A stretch of DNA of 64,000 bases from Pseudomonas sp. R5(2019) (GTDB taxonomy: Bacteria > Pseudomonadota > Gammaproteobacteria > Pseudomonadales > Pseudomonadaceae). The DNA lies in contig NZ_JAAAMT010000031.1 of the NCBI RefSeq assembly GCF_009905435.1, forward strand, positions 1 to 64,000. Direction: 5' to 3'. Position numbers and translations under genes: made by a program. Positions 8,105-17,862 of this stretch are shown piece after piece (position 1 is the stretch's first letter; each line of letters starts with the position of its first letter). Below the pieces are notes generated by a model. It searched no databases. It saw nothing but the letters and a program-made list of their open reading frames with translations, and had not been told where the DNA came from.

Positions 8105-9885
8105 AATGGTCGATGAGGCTGCGCACGCGGCTTTTCCTGAGCATCTCGGCGCTGATCACAGTGGCATTGCTGGGGGTCGTGCTGGGCCTGGTCAGTGTGA
8201 TCCAGATGGCCCGCTATCAGGACTCGATCGTTCGCGACAGCTTCGTCAACCTGGACCTGGGCATCAAGCTGCGTCAGAACCTGGGCGATCAGTTGATGAT
8301 CATGCTCAACGACTCGCCCGACCTTGAGCGGTTGCAACAAACCCAGGCGGGCTTTGCGCAGATACTCAAGCAGGGCGTGGAACAGGATCAACGCACGGGC
8401 AGCCACGATTTCGTTCGGGTCAGCGATGACTACAGCCATTTTCTCGATGCCTACGCGCAGGTGGGCAATGTCGCGAATAATCCAGGCAACAACACACAGC
8501 TGACCAACGCGTTCAATGCTGTGCGCAGCAGCCTGGTTGAAGCACAGAAAAAAGCGGTCGAAGACGTCAGCGCTCTCCAGCACGACTCCAAACATCGGGC
8601 GCTGCTGGTCTCGGCCTTGCTCGGGCTGGTCGGGTTGGCGGTACTGCTGATCGGCGTGACCACCGCCCACGGCATCGCCCGTCGCTTCGGCCAACCCATC
8701 GAAGCCCTGGCCAAGGCCGCCGACCAGATCGGCCAAGGCGATTTCGACCTGCAATTGCCTCAATCCTCGGCCATGGAAATCAACCAGCTCACTCACCGCT
8801 TCGACAGCATGGCCCAGGCGCTGCGCAAGCATCAGGCGACCAACGTCGATGAGCTGCTGGCCGGTCAGCAACGGTTGCAGGCGGTACTCGACAGCATCGA
8901 TGACGGCCTGTTGATGATCGACCGCCAGGGCCGCCTGGAACACTTGAACCCCGTGGCACAGCGCCAGTTGGGTTGGGAGGATGACCGAGTCGGCATGAGC
9001 CTCGAACAGGCGCTGCCGCAACCCGGGCTGGATGACCAACTGCAGCTAGTCCTGCGCGGCGGCAATCTGGAGCGCGTACCCGAGGACCTGAGTTTCGAGA
9101 TCGAAGGTGAAGCACGGTTGCTGTCCTACAGCCTGACACCGGTGAGCCATACCCAGGGGCATATTCTCGGTGCGGTCATGGTCTTGCACGACGTCACTGA
9201 ACAGCGCGCCTTTGAACGCGTACGCAGCGAGTTCGTGTTGCGGGCCTCCCACGAACTGCGCACCCCGGTCACCGGCATGCACATGGCCTTCGGTCTGTTG
9301 CGCGAACGCCTGCACTTTGCCACGGAGTCTCGCGAGCACGACCTGATCGAAACCATCGATGAGGAAATGCAGCGCCTGGTTCAATTGATCAATGACCTGC
9401 TGAATTTCTCCCGCTACCAGAATGGCCTGCAAAAACTGACGCTCGCACCCTGTTCGATCGATGATTTGCTGAGCCGGACCCGGGACCGCTTCCATGACCC
9501 GCTGGCACAGAAAAACATCGAGCTGTTGATCGAACTGGAGGCGCCGCTGCCGCACGTACAAGCCGACCAGGCGCAACTGGAGCGGGTCATGGACAACCTG
9601 TTGGACAACGCCGTTCGCCACACGCCTGCAGCCGGCAAGATCCGTCTGCAGGCGCGGCGCCACGCCGAGCGGGTGATCATCAGCGTCGAAGACAATGGCG
9701 AAGGGATTGCTTACGGCCAGCAAGGCCGGATTTTCGAGCCCTTCGTGCAAGTGGGCCGCAAAAAGGGCGGTGCCGGCCTGGGCCTGGCGCTGTGCAAGGA
9801 GATCGTCCAGCTGCACGGCGGGCGCATGGGCGTCTACTCGCGCCCCGGGCAAGGGACCCAGTTCTACATGGCCTTACCGATCTGA
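8101..9885 (+). CDS. kinB: Sensor histidine kinase/phosphatase KinB
   Basis: The protein has 594 residues and sits in the inner membrane. TM1 (about 11-34) and TM2 (about 165-187) enclose a helical periplasmic sensor. A HAMP segment follows (FGQPIEALAKAADQIGQGDF), then a PAS domain (about 265-370), HisKA with His384 in RASHELRTPVTG, and HATPase_c with N-box DNLLDNAVRH and G-boxes EDNGEGI and GGAGLGLALCK. It acts on AlgB. In P. aeruginosa its phosphatase activity restrains alginate production. Translation is coupled to algB. Confidence 0.95.
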   Translation: MKWSMRLRTRLFLSISALITVALLGVVLGLVSVIQMARYQDSIVRDSFVNLDLGIKLRQNLGDQLMIMLNDSPDLERLQQTQAGFAQILKQGVEQDQRTGSHDFVRVSDDYSHFLDAYAQVGNVANNPGNNTQLTNAFNAVRSSLVEAQKKAVEDVSALQHDSKHRALLVSALLGLVGLAVLLIGVTTAHGIARRFGQPIEALAKAADQIGQGDFDLQLPQSSAMEINQLTHRFDSMAQALRKHQATNVDELLAGQQRLQAVLDSIDDGLLMIDRQGRLEHLNPVAQRQLGWEDDRVGMSLEQALPQPGLDDQLQLVLRGGNLERVPEDLSFEIEGEARLLSYSLTPVSHTQGHILGAVMVLHDVTEQRAFERVRSEFVLRASHELRTPVTGMHMAFGLLRERLHFATESREHDLIETIDEEMQRLVQLINDLLNFSRYQNGLQKLTLAPCSIDDLLSRTRDRFHDPLAQKNIELLIELEAPLPHVQADQAQLERVMDNLLDNAVRHTPAAGKIRLQARRHAERVIISVEDNGEGIAYGQQGRIFEPFVQVGRKKGGAGLGLALCKEIVQLHGGRMGVYSRPGQGTQFYMALPI

Positions 9886-9897
9886 ACAGAGGGTCAC

Positions 9898-11523
9898 TCA
9901 GGGCTCATCGTCGATACGGCGGCCACCCATGCGCCGCCCACGGGTAACCAACTCAGCGAACTGCCGGGCGCTGAGCGGATGGGCGAACAACCAGCCCTGG
10001 CCGTAATTCACGCCTTCGCTGTTGAGCAGCAAGGCCTGGGCTTCGTATTCGATCCCTTCGGCAATCACGCGCAACTCCAGGGCATGGGCCATGCGGATGA
10101 TATGCGGTGCCACACCGCTGCTGGCGGCGTCATGGCCCAACGCATCGATGAAAGCCTTGTCGATTTTCAGGCAGTCCACCGGCAACGTTTGCAAGTAGGC
10201 GAGGCTGCAATAGCCCGTGCCGAAGTCATCGATCAGGACTTTGTGCCCGACATCGCGCAGCGCTTGCAGGTTATCCCGCGCAACCACCACATCAATCAAC
10301 CCGCGCTCAGTGACTTCAAAGGCAATCTGGCTGGCCGACACATGGTGAATGGCCAGCAACCGCGCCGTCACGCCGCCAATACGTGGCGCCATCACATCGC
10401 AGGCGGCCAGGTTCACGGAAATATAAAGGTGGGGGTTGGCGCGCAGCACATGACCCAGTTGCTCCAGCAGTTGCTGAATCACAAAGTCGGTGATTTCGCG
10501 GATTTGCCCGGTGTTTTCCGCAAGCGGGATAAACAGGTCAGGGCTGGTCAGGGTGCCGTCCGGCCGACGCCAGCGCACCAGGGCTTCCGCACCGACGCAA
10601 CGGCGGCTGTTGAGTTCGAAGATGGGTTGGTACAACACCTGCAACTCACCACGGCGCAGTGCGCCTTGCAGTTCACCACTGAGCGAACGGCGCTGGCTGA
10701 TCACCTGCAACACCAGCCAACCGATGCACCAGGCCAACAGCAGGCTGCCGGGAAACAGCAGCCACAATACCGTGTTCATGCGCAGCTGGTTGCTGGGCCG
10801 CGGGGTCATCAGCACCAGTTGATAGTCCGGCGAGTTGGTTGGCATCCGATAGATCAGCAGATCGGACAATACCACCAGGGCTTGTTGGGTTTGCGGCGGC
10901 CACTGCTCAGAGGGCGGCCAGATCTGCGGCGGCCCCAGCACCGGAATCGCCCGGGTGTCGTTGTCCAGTATTACCAACAGGCTACCGTTGGGGGGCAAGT
11001 CAACCACATCACTCAGGTGACCGCGCGACGTGGAGACCCGAAACTTGCCTCGTCCCAGCATCAAGGCGGCAAGGTTGTCGTTGGGTTGAGTGGTGGTATT
11101 GAGCCAATAGCTGTAGGTGGGGCCCTGAATATCCGGCACGCGCAACGGGTCGACCACTTCTTCGCCAAAACGGCTGGAGCAGGAATGAACACCATCAACG
11201 TAGGAGGCTTCATAGACAAAGCGGTACTGGAAAGCCACTTGCTGCAGAGTTGAAACCATCTTGGGACTGCAGCTGCGCAAGGGTTGGGCCTCGAGCAAAT
11301 CGACGCCTTCGCGCAACTGGCCGAAAATTTGTTCCAATCGTTCGAGAAACCGTTCGCCCTGAGCATTCATTTGCTCACTTTCACCCTGCTGCAACTGATG
11401 CATGGCCAGCCCCAGGCTCGCCAGCAACAGCAGGATCGCACTCCCTGCAGCCGCCAGCGTCGCCAGTAACCAAGGACGATAAAAAAGGCTGCGGATGAGC
11501 GACAGGGCAGAAGACATGCACAA
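9898..11523 (-). CDS. CSS-motif EAL domain c-di-GMP phosphodiesterase
   Basis: This 541-residue inner-membrane protein has TM1 (about 16-40), a periplasmic CSS domain (about 45-240) with CSPKM and the CSS triplet in CSSRFG, TM2 (about 250-270) and a cytosolic EAL domain (about 285-530). Catalytic residues are present: EALVRW, SVNLA, FEVTER, IDDFGTGYCSL, LKIDKAF, AEGIE and the final YGQGW. It should hydrolyse c-di-GMP. In E. coli CSS proteins the two periplasmic cysteines form a disulfide that controls activity and stability through DsbA/DsbB. It lies convergent to kinB and close to dgcP and dsbA. Confidence 0.92.
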   Translation of the reverse strand: MCMSSALSLIRSLFYRPWLLATLAAAGSAILLLLASLGLAMHQLQQGESEQMNAQGERFLERLEQIFGQLREGVDLLEAQPLRSCSPKMVSTLQQVAFQYRFVYEASYVDGVHSCSSRFGEEVVDPLRVPDIQGPTYSYWLNTTTQPNDNLAALMLGRGKFRVSTSRGHLSDVVDLPPNGSLLVILDNDTRAIPVLGPPQIWPPSEQWPPQTQQALVVLSDLLIYRMPTNSPDYQLVLMTPRPSNQLRMNTVLWLLFPGSLLLAWCIGWLVLQVISQRRSLSGELQGALRRGELQVLYQPIFELNSRRCVGAEALVRWRRPDGTLTSPDLFIPLAENTGQIREITDFVIQQLLEQLGHVLRANPHLYISVNLAACDVMAPRIGGVTARLLAIHHVSASQIAFEVTERGLIDVVVARDNLQALRDVGHKVLIDDFGTGYCSLAYLQTLPVDCLKIDKAFIDALGHDAASSGVAPHIIRMAHALELRVIAEGIEYEAQALLLNSEGVNYGQGWLFAHPLSARQFAELVTRGRRMGGRRIDDEP

Positions 11524-11592
11524 TATCCATTCGAATACTCAGAGGTATAGCAATGGACTGCCCTTTCAGCCTGCCCGTTGGGCGGAGTTATT

Positions 11593-12369
11593 TCATCGCA
11601 TGCCATTGAGGACTTGCAAGATAGCCGCTGTCTGGGCGTCGGGCTGGCCGTCGAAACGCTCCGGGCGAAAATGCATCTGGAATGCGGCGATCACGTGATG
11701 CGTCGTCACATCAAACTCGCCGGTTTGAGCAATGGCGTAACCGAAACGCGCCAGCTGCTGTTGATACCAGGCAGCGCTGGGGGGGTTGAAGTCGAAGCGC
11801 ATCTTTTGCCGAGCCACTGCCTGGTCATTCGGCCAGATGCCGATACCCTCCTGGGCCAGTCGCTTCCACGGGAACAATGGGCCTGGATCGAGCTTGCGCA
11901 GCGGTGCGATGTCGCTATGGCCAATGATATTGCGCGGCTCGATGTTATTGCGCTTGATGATGTCCTTGAGCAACGCCGCCAGGGACTGGTACTGGGCCTC
12001 AGAGTAGGGGTACCAGAGACGGCCATTGGGTGTGTCGTCGTAGCCCTTGTTGACGATTTCAATACCGATCGAGCTTGAGTTGAGCCAGGTTCGGCCCTGC
12101 CATTCGCTCTCGCCGGCATGCCAGGCGCGCCGATTTTCATCGACCAACTGGAAGATGGTGGCCGGCTCGCTGCCAATCAGGTAATGGCTGCTGACCTCAC
12201 CTTTGGTCAGCAAGTCCAGCGATTGATCCTGCGAGGCATTGGTGTAATGCAGAACCACGAATTGAACCCGGCCGTCCTGGTTGACCGAAGAGTGGCTGCG
12301 GTCGATACGCGGACCGCTGGCGCAACCTGCCAGGAGCAGGAGCGTGAGGGATGTCAGCAATAGCTTCAT
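11593..12369 (-). CDS. ampDh2: Lipoprotein N-acetylmuramoyl-L-alanine amidase (AmpDh2-like)
   Basis: The 258-residue protein starts with a lipoprotein signal (KLLLTSLTLLLLAGC). Next is an Amidase_2 domain (about 30-170) with zinc ligands in VVLHYT, RRAWHAG and the GHSDIAPLRKLDPG segment. A peptidoglycan-binding helical domain is at the C-terminus (about 190-255). It should cleave the amide between N-acetylmuramic acid and L-alanine from the inner face of the outer membrane. Its place between kinB and dgcP fits AmpDh2. No clear ribosome site is visible, and a GTG five codons upstream (12384) is an alternative start. Confidence 0.88.
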   Translation of the reverse strand: MKLLLTSLTLLLLAGCASGPRIDRSHSSVNQDGRVQFVVLHYTNASQDQSLDLLTKGEVSSHYLIGSEPATIFQLVDENRRAWHAGESEWQGRTWLNSSSIGIEIVNKGYDDTPNGRLWYPYSEAQYQSLAALLKDIIKRNNIEPRNIIGHSDIAPLRKLDPGPLFPWKRLAQEGIGIWPNDQAVARQKMRFDFNPPSAAWYQQQLARFGYAIAQTGEFDVTTHHVIAAFQMHFRPERFDGQPDAQTAAILQVLNGMR

Positions 12370-12498
12370 AGGAAAAAGGAACACAACCGTGTGGGCAGTA
12401 ATGCAATAGCATAACGGAGCCGCTATAACGGCGGTGGACTAAACCGAAGCTAATGGGTTGCCAAATGCTTGCGGCACTTATAAGCCCACGAGCTGGAC

Positions 12499-14346
12499 TC
12501 AGGCAGGCTCGACCTGGTTCCGACCGGCATCCTTGGCCCGGTACAGCGCCTGATCGGCACGCTGGAATGCCAGTTCGCTTCGTTCACCGACTCTGAAGCC
12601 AGTCATACCGATGGATACAGTAATCGTGACCGGCTCACCCTTGAAGTGAAACGGGCATGCCTGGACTGCGAGGCGCAAGCGCTCAACCTGGCGCATGCCA
12701 TCGATCATCGCAGTCGCCGGCATGAGCAGGACAAACTCTTCACCACCAAAGCGGGCGATGAAATCCGTCGGCCGCAGGCGCTTGCGCAGTTCATTGGCGA
12801 CGATCTTCAACACCTTGTCACCGGCCAGGTGGCCGTAGCTGTCGTTGACCCGCTTGAAATGGTCCAGATCCAGTATCGCCAGCAACAGGCTTGAACCGTT
12901 CTGCTGAGCGTCTGCCACTTCCTGTTCCAGGCGCTCGGTCCAGGCCGCTCGGTTGGCAAGCCCGGTCAACGGGTCGATCAGGGCTTTCTGGCGTTGCTCT
13001 TCAAGATGCTCGCGATAACCCTGGGCTTCCTGTTCCATGTGCGTGACCCGCTCCGCCAGGCCCTGAAGCCTGGCTGCGACTTCCTGTTCGCGCCGGTCAC
13101 GTTGCTGCTGGTGTTCATCCATGGTCCCCAGCAAGCCTTCCAGGCGTCTTTCCAGCACCTGCTTGAGGCTGTCCAGGTCGGCGGCGTCCTGGACGCTGGT
13201 TTGCAGGCCGTCGACCTGTTCACGCAACTGGTTGTTCAATTCCCGCGCGACCGAGCTGTTGTCGGCATGTCCTTCGCTGGCTTCTTGCAGGTGGCTCTGG
13301 AACGACTCGAGGCGCTCGTTGAGCTGTTTGAGGTAGACCTGGAATTCCTGCTGACCGCTGTCGTTGATCGCCAGCATCAAAACCGCCAGATCATCGAGAA
13401 TCGGCAGCAGCTCGTACCAGTTCAGGCCATGTTCAAGACGGCTGCGCATGGACTGCGCCTGCGGCTGATAATTTTCCGGCAGGTTCAGCTCATCGAGCAG
13501 TCCCAGCAGGGTTTCTTCAATATGCACGGCTACCGAGCTGTAGGAAGGTTCGACGGTGTCCGGCAACGAGTAAGGCCCCTCGTCAGGGGAATTTCCAGCG
13601 ACATCAACTTCAGGCGCTTCGCTGTTCGCAACATCGTCCTGCGCCACATCGGCCGGGGGCGTTTCGATATCCGGCAGTTTCAGTTCTGGCGATTCGACTG
13701 GGGTCAGAGGATCCGGCAGCGATCGCCGCTCGTCCACGTTGACCACAACCGATGGAAATTCCGGTGCCCGGATCTCTAATTGCATCGCAGGGCCTGCTGC
13801 AAGCGCTACCTCCTGCTCCGCCTCACGCGCACCGAACAATCGCTGTAACAACCCTGGACGCACCACGTGGTGTTCGTTCGTCAGGGAAGCCAGCGCCTGA
13901 CCTTGCAACCCGCTGAGCTCACCCAACAGCAGCGGAATTTCGCGCGACTGACTGGCGCGCAACTCCACTTGCCTGGAGAACTTCTTCAGCGGACGGCTGA
14001 CATCGCTCGACAACGGCAGCGCCTGCAACTGCGAGACCAGCGCCGACAAGGCGCTCGCGACCTGGGCCACACGGGTTTCGCGGCGCTGCTCGGAATCCAG
14101 TACGGTTCTTTCCAGGCGAGGGATCAGGGCACTGAGGGCGGCGTCCATGTTGTCGATACGCACCACCTCGCGCATCTCCTTCATGCACTGATCGACAGCG
14201 CGATCGACCCCTTCGGCCGCCAGGGTGCTGCGTACCAGGCCACGGCGCAGCAAGTCGAGGCGCGCCTCCCAGCGGCGCTCGAGCTTTTCCTGGTCTTCGA
14301 TGCTCTGAAGGTACTTTTCTTTCCAGCGCAGGGCTTCGTCGGTCAT
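12499..14346 (-). CDS. dgcP: Diguanylate cyclase DgcP
   Basis: This 615-residue soluble protein has long helical and coiled-coil stretches through most of its N-terminal 430 residues, with an acidic, Pro-rich linker (about 195-270). The C-terminal GGDEF domain (about 445-612) has the active motif RFGGEEF and, five residues before it, an inhibitory-site RPTD. It should make c-di-GMP from GTP with product inhibition. Position next to the EEP phosphatase and dsbA matches dgcP, described as polar and FimV-dependent in Pseudomonas. It overlaps the next gene by four bases, indicating an operon. Confidence 0.92.
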   Translation of the reverse strand: MTDEALRWKEKYLQSIEDQEKLERRWEARLDLLRRGLVRSTLAAEGVDRAVDQCMKEMREVVRIDNMDAALSALIPRLERTVLDSEQRRETRVAQVASALSALVSQLQALPLSSDVSRPLKKFSRQVELRASQSREIPLLLGELSGLQGQALASLTNEHHVVRPGLLQRLFGAREAEQEVALAAGPAMQLEIRAPEFPSVVVNVDERRSLPDPLTPVESPELKLPDIETPPADVAQDDVANSEAPEVDVAGNSPDEGPYSLPDTVEPSYSSVAVHIEETLLGLLDELNLPENYQPQAQSMRSRLEHGLNWYELLPILDDLAVLMLAINDSGQQEFQVYLKQLNERLESFQSHLQEASEGHADNSSVARELNNQLREQVDGLQTSVQDAADLDSLKQVLERRLEGLLGTMDEHQQQRDRREQEVAARLQGLAERVTHMEQEAQGYREHLEEQRQKALIDPLTGLANRAAWTERLEQEVADAQQNGSSLLLAILDLDHFKRVNDSYGHLAGDKVLKIVANELRKRLRPTDFIARFGGEEFVLLMPATAMIDGMRQVERLRLAVQACPFHFKGEPVTITVSIGMTGFRVGERSELAFQRADQALYRAKDAGRNQVEPA

Positions 14347-15221
14347 GCCGCGGGTCCGCGAGAGGGCGGGCTCAAGGCGGGATACGCATCGGCCGCATAG
14401 GAATCGGGTAAACGGATCTCTACCGCGACCGGCAGATGATCGGAAATAGGTTGGGCCAGCACCTGGACACGTTCCAGCGTCAGGCTTGGGCTAAGCAAAA
14501 TGTGATCAAGACAACGTTGCGGGCGCCAACTCGGGAAGGTGGCTTCCATCTGCGGTGCCAGCAGCCCCAGATCACGCAGGGGCGAATGTTGCAGCAGGTC
14601 AGTGGCGTGGGTATTCATATCGCCCATCAACACCTGATGGCGGTAGCCACCGATCAATTCGCGAATATAGGCCAATTGCCGGGTACGGGTACGAGCGCCC
14701 AGCGCCAGGTGCATCATTACCACGACCAATGCGTCCGCGCCCTCGCCGAACCGCACCAGGATCGCACCACGACCGGCAGGGCCGGGCAGCGGATGGTCTT
14801 CGATGATGCGGGGTTTGAGCCGGCTGAGAACGCCATTGCTGTGCTGGGCGAGGCGGCCCAGATTGCGATTGAGTTGCTGGTACCAGTAAGGGAAGCCACC
14901 CAGGTGGGCCAGGTGCTCGACCTGATTGACGTAGCCGGAGCGAAGGCTGCCGCCGTCGACTTCCTGCAGGGCGACCAGGTCGAAGTCATTCAACAGGTCG
15001 CCAATCTTCTGCAGGTTGGTCGCACGCCCAGTGTGCGGCAGCACATGCTGCCAACCACGGGTCAGGTAATGGCGGTAGCGTTCGGTGCTGATGCCAACCT
15101 GAATATTGAAGCTGAGCAACCGCAGCCGGCCGTCTGGCGGCAGCCCGCTTGCCTGCACATGGTGCTCGTTGACCCGCGGATCATGCTGGCCAACGAGGCG
15201 TTCACTTCTCCAGCGCGTCAA
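14343..15221 (-). CDS. Endonuclease/exonuclease/phosphatase (EEP) family protein
   Basis: The 292 residues show the EEP fold: RLLSFNIQVG near the start, LVALQEVDGG with the catalytic Glu, then VVMMHLALG, VLMGDMNTHATD and SDHLPVAVEI with the His that closes the active site. Substrates of the family are nucleic acids or phospholipid/inositol phosphates and cannot be told here. It lies between dsbA and dgcP on the same strand and overlaps dgcP, so it belongs to that operon. Confidence 0.88.
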   Translation of the reverse strand: MTRWRSERLVGQHDPRVNEHHVQASGLPPDGRLRLLSFNIQVGISTERYRHYLTRGWQHVLPHTGRATNLQKIGDLLNDFDLVALQEVDGGSLRSGYVNQVEHLAHLGGFPYWYQQLNRNLGRLAQHSNGVLSRLKPRIIEDHPLPGPAGRGAILVRFGEGADALVVVMMHLALGARTRTRQLAYIRELIGGYRHQVLMGDMNTHATDLLQHSPLRDLGLLAPQMEATFPSWRPQRCLDHILLSPSLTLERVQVLAQPISDHLPVAVEIRLPDSYAADAYPALSPPSRGPAA

Positions 15222-15236
15222 GGAAATGTGCGCCGC

Positions 15237-15872
15237 TTACTGGGCGGCGCGCTCCTTGGCGATCAGCTGGTCGGCAACGTTCAGCGTCGCCTCGGGACCA
15301 CCGGCGCTGCCGAGGTCAAAGCGATACTTGCCATTGACGACCATGGTTGGCACACCGGTAACCTCGTACTGCTTGGCAAGCTCCCGGGCTTTGGTCATCT
15401 GGCCTTTGATGGCGAATGAGTTGAAGGTGGCCAGGAACTTGTCCTTGTCGACGCCTTGGGTCGCCAGGAACTTGGCCATTTCGTCCGGAGTCGCCAGTTT
15501 CTTGTGTTCTTTCTGGATCGCTACGAACACAGCCTGGTGAACCTTGTGCTCCACACCCATCGCTTCAAGGGTCAGGAACAACTGGCCGTGGGCATCCCAA
15601 GGACCGCCGAACAGGGCCGGGATACGAACGAAGTTAACATCCTGAGGCAGCTTCTCGACCCATGGATTGATGGTCGGCTCGAACGCGTAGCAGTGCGGGC
15701 AGCCATACCAGAACAGCTCGACCACTTCGATCTTGCCTGGGGTCGCCACTGGCACCGGCTTGCTCAGCTCGACATAGGTTTTACCTGCCTCCAGAGGCAC
15801 ATCCGCCGCCTGTGCGCTCATACCGAACACGCTGGCAGCCACGAGAGCGGCGCTGAGAATCAGTTTACGCAT
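15237..15872 (-). CDS. dsbA: Thiol:disulfide interchange protein DsbA
   Basis: This 211-residue periplasmic oxidoreductase has a signal peptide (MRKLILSAALVAASVFGMSAQA), the active site CPHC in ELFWYGCPHCYAFEP, and the cis-proline loop VTGVPTMVV. It introduces disulfides into exported proteins and is reoxidised by DsbB. AGGAG precedes the ATG. It is the first gene of a likely dsbA-EEP-dgcP operon, which links disulfide formation with c-di-GMP genes. Confidence 0.96.
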   Translation of the reverse strand: MRKLILSAALVAASVFGMSAQAADVPLEAGKTYVELSKPVPVATPGKIEVVELFWYGCPHCYAFEPTINPWVEKLPQDVNFVRIPALFGGPWDAHGQLFLTLEAMGVEHKVHQAVFVAIQKEHKKLATPDEMAKFLATQGVDKDKFLATFNSFAIKGQMTKARELAKQYEVTGVPTMVVNGKYRFDLGSAGGPEATLNVADQLIAKERAAQ

Positions 15873-15967
15873 GCTTTACTCCTGAGCATAAAAGGGTCGC
15901 CCCGGTGCGACTGGCTTATGACCCGCCGGCACGAGGTTGAGTTCGCTAGTGTAACGGTAGCCGCCAT

Positions 15968-15996
15968 AAAAAAGGGTGGCCAGGGCCACCCTTTTT
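15968..15996 (-). terminator. Terminator between cytochrome c4 and dsbA
   Basis: AAAAAGGGTGGCC and GGCCACCCTTTTT form a long stem with a two-base loop, and each side is followed by a T-run on its own strand. On the minus strand it ends the cytochrome c4 transcript before dsbA. Confidence 0.85.
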
Positions 15997-16075
15997 CTGC
16001 CCGAACAGGCGATGCATTGAGGAGGAAATTATTGCCGGACATGTAAGAACTTCACGGCAAGCCTTCCTCTGGTCC

Positions 16076-16681
16076 TTAATGCAGGCCCTGAACGTAGCTG
16101 CCCAGCGCCTCGATATCCTTGTTGCTCAGCTTGGCGGCGATGCTGCGCATCACCATTGTGTCGCCGTCGTTGGTGCGGTTGCCTTCGCGAAAGTCCGTCA
16201 ACTGCTTGGCCACGTACTGAGCATGCTGGCCACCCAGGTGCGGGAAGCCGGCGGCGGCATTGCCAGTACCGTTGGGCGAATGGCAACCGGTACACGCCGG
16301 CATGCCCTCAGCAATCTTGCCGCCACGGAACAGCGCTTCGCCCTTGGCCACCAGATTAGGATCGGCGGCGCCGACGCTGCCTTTCTGGCTGGCGTAGTAG
16401 GCGGAAAGGTCCGCCAGATCCTGATCGCCAAGGTTGGTCAACAGCCCGGTCATTTCCAGTACCTGGCGCTTGCCCGACTTGATATCGTGCAACTGCTTGT
16501 TCAGGTAACGCTCACCCTGGCCTGCAATTTTTGGAAAGTTCGGCGCCATGCTATTGCCGTCCGGACCGTGACACGCGCCACAGACAGCAGCTTTGGCCTG
16601 GCCGGCAGCAACATCGCCCGCGGCATGGGCCATCCCAGTAACGCCCAAGGTCAACAGCAGACTCACGATTAATTTGTTCAT
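16076..16681 (-). CDS. cc4: Dihaem cytochrome c4
   Basis: The 201-residue protein has a signal peptide ending at AHAAG and two class I cytochrome c domains, each with one haem site: CGACH (about residue 35) and CTGCH (about 138). Axial methionines are likely in the GNSMAPNFP segment and the matching C-terminal NGTG...MRS region. It is periplasmic and carries electrons to terminal oxidases. It follows the cytochrome c5 gene on the same strand. Confidence 0.94.
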   Translation of the reverse strand: MNKLIVSLLLTLGVTGMAHAAGDVAAGQAKAAVCGACHGPDGNSMAPNFPKIAGQGERYLNKQLHDIKSGKRQVLEMTGLLTNLGDQDLADLSAYYASQKGSVGAADPNLVAKGEALFRGGKIAEGMPACTGCHSPNGTGNAAAGFPHLGGQHAQYVAKQLTDFREGNRTNDGDTMVMRSIAAKLSNKDIEALGSYVQGLH

Positions 16682-16728
16682 CAGCTAATCCAACTACGGC
16701 TAAGGGTGAAAGATTTAATGTCTCGGAA

Positions 16729-17019
16729 CTATTGGCTCATCCACTGGATGACAGCTCGGTAATCCTCGGCATTGCAGTCCATGCACAATCCACGCGGCGG
16801 CATTGCCTTGAAACCCTGGGTAACATGTTGCACCAGCGTTTCCGTGCCCTTGTCCAATCTTGGTGCCCAGGCTTTTACATCACCTTTTTCGGGCGCCGCA
16901 GGCAGTTGACCGGCATGACAGGCCCCGCAGGCGCGGTCGAACACCGCTTGCGGATCCTGTGCAGCCTGAACGCTGTAAAACGGCAACATGAAACCGGCAG
17001 CTAGTAGCCAGTTCGTCAT
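16729..17019 (-). CDS. Small cytochrome c5-type protein
   Basis: The protein has 96 residues: a signal peptide (MTNWLLAAGFMLPFYSVQA), haem site CGACH, axial Met in GFKAMPPRG, and a second pair CMDC near the end that forms the disulfide typical of c5. It is a periplasmic electron carrier, probably expressed with cytochrome c4. AAGG is found at a suitable distance before the ATG. The gene diverges from engB. Confidence 0.9.
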   Translation of the reverse strand: MTNWLLAAGFMLPFYSVQAAQDPQAVFDRACGACHAGQLPAAPEKGDVKAWAPRLDKGTETLVQHVTQGFKAMPPRGLCMDCNAEDYRAVIQWMSQ

Positions 17020-17210
17020 AAAACGGCCTTTTCAGGGCTGGGGATGCACTGCGTTCTACGGCGCAATTCAGGTCTGGCCCCCCCCGGTGAGCTTTCTCCT
17101 GCGCTGGGACAAAACGCACACAAAATCTGAGGCATTATATACTCCAGTTATTGAAACGGAAACGACACCGCTTACCGAGCCCTCTCGGCAACGCCCCAAC
17201 CGGAACTCCC

Positions 17211-17843
17211 ATGCAACTCAAAAACCCGATCCTCGGCCTGTGCCAACAAGCCACCTTCTCCATCAGCGCAGCCAAAGTCGACCAGTGTCCACCGGACGAG
17301 GGTTACGAGGTGGCCTTCGCCGGCCGTTCCAACGCCGGCAAATCCAGCGCGCTGAACACCCTGACCCACGCCAGCCTGGCCCGCACCTCGAAAACCCCGG
17401 GGCGCACTCAGCTGCTCAATTTCTTCAGTCTGGACGACGATCGCCGTCTGGTCGACCTGCCGGGCTACGGATATGCCAAAGTGCCCATCCCGCTCAAGCA
17501 ACACTGGCAGCGTCATCTGGAAGCCTATCTGGGCAGCCGTGAGAGTTTGAAAGGCGTGATCCTGCTGATGGACATCCGCCACCCGATGACCGATTTCGAC
17601 CGGATGATGCTCGACTGGTCCGTGGCAAGCGGTATGCCAATGCATATCCTGCTGACCAAGGCCGACAAACTGACCTACGGCGCGGCCAAGAACGCGCTGC
17701 TGAAAGTACAGGCGGAAATTCGCAAGGGTTGGGGCGATGCCGTCAGCATTCAGCTATTCTCCGCACCCAAGCGTATGGGCCTTGAAGAGGCCTACGTGGT
17801 GCTGGCACGCTGGACTGAATTGCCTGACAAGGTTGCGGAATAA
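17211..17843 (+). CDS. engB: Ribosome biogenesis GTPase EngB (YihA/YsxC)
   Basis: The 210-residue TRAFAC GTPase has G1 GRSNAGKSS, G2 region ARTSKTPGRT, G3 DLPGYG, G4 LTKADK and G5 SAPKR. It helps to assemble the 50S subunit. I chose the ATG at 17211 (MQLKNPILGLC), since upstream residues in the same frame are not conserved in type. It converges on polA, with ersA lying between them as spf does in E. coli. Confidence 0.95.
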   Translation: MQLKNPILGLCQQATFSISAAKVDQCPPDEGYEVAFAGRSNAGKSSALNTLTHASLARTSKTPGRTQLLNFFSLDDDRRLVDLPGYGYAKVPIPLKQHWQRHLEAYLGSRESLKGVILLMDIRHPMTDFDRMMLDWSVASGMPMHILLTKADKLTYGAAKNALLKVQAEIRKGWGDAVSIQLFSAPKRMGLEEAYVVLARWTELPDKVAE

Positions 17844-17862
17844 CGCCCTGCGCCAAATCGCA

